From Neobacillus niacini (GTDB lineage Bacteria > Bacillota > Bacilli > Bacillales > Cytobacillaceae), in contig NZ_JAMBOX010000008.1 in assembly GCF_023715785.1 (NCBI RefSeq), positions 62,001 to 126,000 on the forward strand: a stretch of DNA of 64,000 bases, written 5' to 3'. Below are positions 62,985-64,000 of the stretch, piece after piece (position 1 is the first letter of the stretch; every line of letters begins with the position of its first letter). A model generated the notes under the pieces. The model ran no database searches. It saw nothing but the letters and a program-made list of their open reading frames with translations, and had not been told where the DNA came from. A program made the position numbers and the translations under genes.

Positions 62985-63128
62985 TTGCGATTGAATAATA
63001 ATAGTAAATGGACACAGCCACGATGTTACCCTGTCCAAAAACTAACAAACCAGTCTACAAGAACATTTGTTTTTCGCAAAAAACATGGAGTATGCCGCCG
63101 GACTTTCAAACCTGATTGCCACTTTTAA
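62985..63128 (+). CDS. Possible 47-aa basic, Cys-containing peptide
   Basis: TTG start six bases after AAGGTGG. The product is strongly basic (RTFVFRKKHGVCRRTFKP) with three Cys and no membrane segment. I do not recognise it. It lies in the 1-kb gap between DUF3189 and the ktr riboswitch, where I see no other gene. It could also be chance. Confidence 0.25.
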   Translation: MRLNNNSKWTQPRCYPVQKLTNQSTRTFVFRKKHGVCRRTFKPDCHF

Positions 63129-63310
63129 TACTTTACTTGTAAGCTAGTACAAAATAACGAAAGTTTTAAAAATAATAAGTATGGTGTAGAAAATAATGCA
63201 TTTAATCATGTTTTTGACAGAAATTGAACCAAACCTGGATATTTTACTGTTTTTTGAACCTTTACTTTCTTTCACTGCTAGTTGTAGTATTTAACCATAA
63301 AAGTACAATT

Positions 63311-63436
63311 TAATGCCTAATCCCATTATGGGAACGGAGGACCCAATTTTTTGGGGTTAATTCTACTCACTGTAGAAGGGATGACACTCTTTCGCCATCC
63401 TACCCGCCAGCTAACTTCGTCGGCAAAAGCGAAGGA
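63311..63436 (+). promoter_or_regulatory. c-di-AMP (ydaO/yuaA-type) riboswitch
   Basis: Ordered conserved blocks: TAATCCCATTATGGGAACGG, ACCCAATTTTTTGGGGTTAA, AGGGATGACACTCTTTCG, CATCCTACCCG, CAGCTAACTTCGTCGGC and GCGAAGGAG. This matches the ydaO-yuaA class that binds cyclic di-AMP and turns off potassium uptake and wall-enzyme genes in Bacillus. It lies upstream of a Ktr channel gene, the classic yuaA (ktrA)-type location. Confidence 0.85.
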
Positions 63437-63447
63437 GGTCAAAAGAC

Positions 63448-63472
63448 CACCTTATTTGAAGGTGCTTTTTTT
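63448..63472 (+). terminator. Expression-platform terminator of the ktr riboswitch
   Basis: CACCTT pairs with AAGGTG across ATTTG and is followed by seven T or more. An alternative pairing (AGGAGGTC with GACCACCTT) could act as the competing structure. Confidence 0.8.
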
Positions 63473-63621
63473 GTGGAGTTTCACAAAAATCGCGTTTTCT
63501 AAAATGGGTCTTTTTTGTTGTGAATTAAAACGGATCAGAATCACAAGAAACTTTAATTTGTTCTATTAAAAAAGGTGAAGTAAAGACTGATTATTTATAA
63601 CCTGTTTGGGAGGGATAACCG

Positions 63622-64000
63622 TTGGAGAAAAAATTTAAATTAGACCCTCCTAAAATTCTTGTTTTAGGATTTGCAACCCTGATTCTAATAGGTGCCATAC
63701 TGTTGACTATGCCGATTTCAACAGTGGATGGACAAGGTCTTTCTTTTTTAAATGCTCTGTTTACAGCCACCTCAGCAACATGTGTTACAGGACTAGTTGT
63801 AGTGGATACAGGAACTACGTTTACAATGTTTGGACAATGGGTTATTTTGTCCCTGATTCAAATTGGCGGGCTTGGTTTTATGACAATTGCCACTTTATTT
63901 GCCCTCCTTTTGGGAAAAAAAATTTCCTTGAAAGAAAGAATTTTACTTCAAGAATCTTTAAACAACTTGTCAATGGATGGGATTGTAAGGCTGGCAAAGC
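63622..64000 (+). CDS. Ktr potassium uptake channel subunit, KtrB/KtrD type (partial)
   Basis: 126 codons to the right edge. A TTG start at 63622 has GGGAGGG 8 nt upstream. ILVLGFATLILIGAILLTMPIS is the first helix, and NALFTATSATCVTGLVVVDTG is the first pore loop with the T-x-x-x-x-TG filter typical of TrkH/KtrB proteins; IQIGGLGFMTIATLFALLLG follows. It imports K+ with a KtrA/KtrC gating partner. Downstream of the c-di-AMP riboswitch, so expression should fall when c-di-AMP (high K+) rises. Confidence 0.92.
   Translation, partial: MEKKFKLDPPKILVLGFATLILIGAILLTMPISTVDGQGLSFLNALFTATSATCVTGLVVVDTGTTFTMFGQWVILSLIQIGGLGFMTIATLFALLLGKKISLKERILLQESLNNLSMDGIVRLAK

Noticed and set aside
63351-63569. 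72-codon plus-strand frame
   Set aside because: It lies across the c-di-AMP riboswitch and its terminator.
1-64000. CRISPR array, prophage, complete IS element or tRNA/rRNA genes
   Set aside because: No regularly spaced repeats, transposase, phage structural genes or clover-leaf/rRNA sequences were seen on reading both strands.

Overview
The window looks like the chromosome of a low-GC, endospore-forming Firmicute of the Bacillaceae (Bacillus or Neobacillus type). Evidence: AGGAGG-type ribosome binding sites with frequent TTG/GTG starts, GerPF-like spore proteins behind a sigma-K-like promoter, a perfect CcpA cre site, a ykoFEDC thiamine-precursor transporter under a TPP riboswitch, a ydaO-type c-di-AMP riboswitch before a Ktr potassium channel gene, ispG, and fused OpuA betaine transport genes. 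No tRNA, rRNA, CRISPR array, complete IS or prophage was seen.

Layout. 0-15 kb: carbohydrate and surface functions. These are a sugar ABC binding lipoprotein (cut by the left edge), a YesL-like membrane protein, a GH2 beta-glucuronidase, a 1570-aa secreted beta-helix/GH16 glucanase and a 1909-aa LPDTA-anchored phosphodiester-glycosidase/phosphatase with cadherin repeats. 15-19.6 kb: an NAD(P)-binding protein, a SET protein, a DEAD-box helicase with an attenuator-like leader, a CarD-family regulator, then gene debris. 19.8-27 kb: a catabolic cluster on the minus strand (HpaI-type aldolase, cupin, DUF6282 hydrolase-like protein, GntR regulator, TRAP transporter, quinone reductase) with a shared AT-rich palindrome at its two promoter regions. 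27.5-33 kb: ECF sigma and anti-sigma, three GerPF-like proteins, OpuA. 33.3-35.1 kb: a TsdA-like diheme cytochrome and a response regulator without its phosphoacceptor Asp.

35.3-52.1 kb is the most unusual part. A composite operator (ATAAC-N5-GTTAT, then exactly 16 bases, then GGTATTWCC or its near match) occurs five times. It lies upstream of a threonine/serine dehydratase, between an RHH-like gene and a LysR gene, upstream of a complete opp peptide transporter, upstream of an F420-reductase-like/HPP/DUF4865 gene set, and upstream of a decayed copy of that reductase. This suggests a local LysR regulon of undescribed function. The same stretch holds decayed duplicates (cupin, reductase, dehydratase flanks) and broken genes (APC permease, DinB-like, carboxymuconolactone decarboxylase-like).

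52-64 kb: ispG, an NCS1 permease, ykoFEDC with TPP riboswitch, DUF4177, an NCS2 purine permease divergent from a LysR gene, DUF3189, and the ktr riboswitch with the start of the channel gene. A family of ~63-nt imperfect palindromes (GTGCCTGTC...GACAGGCAC) has four full copies and one short copy, all lying between converging genes.
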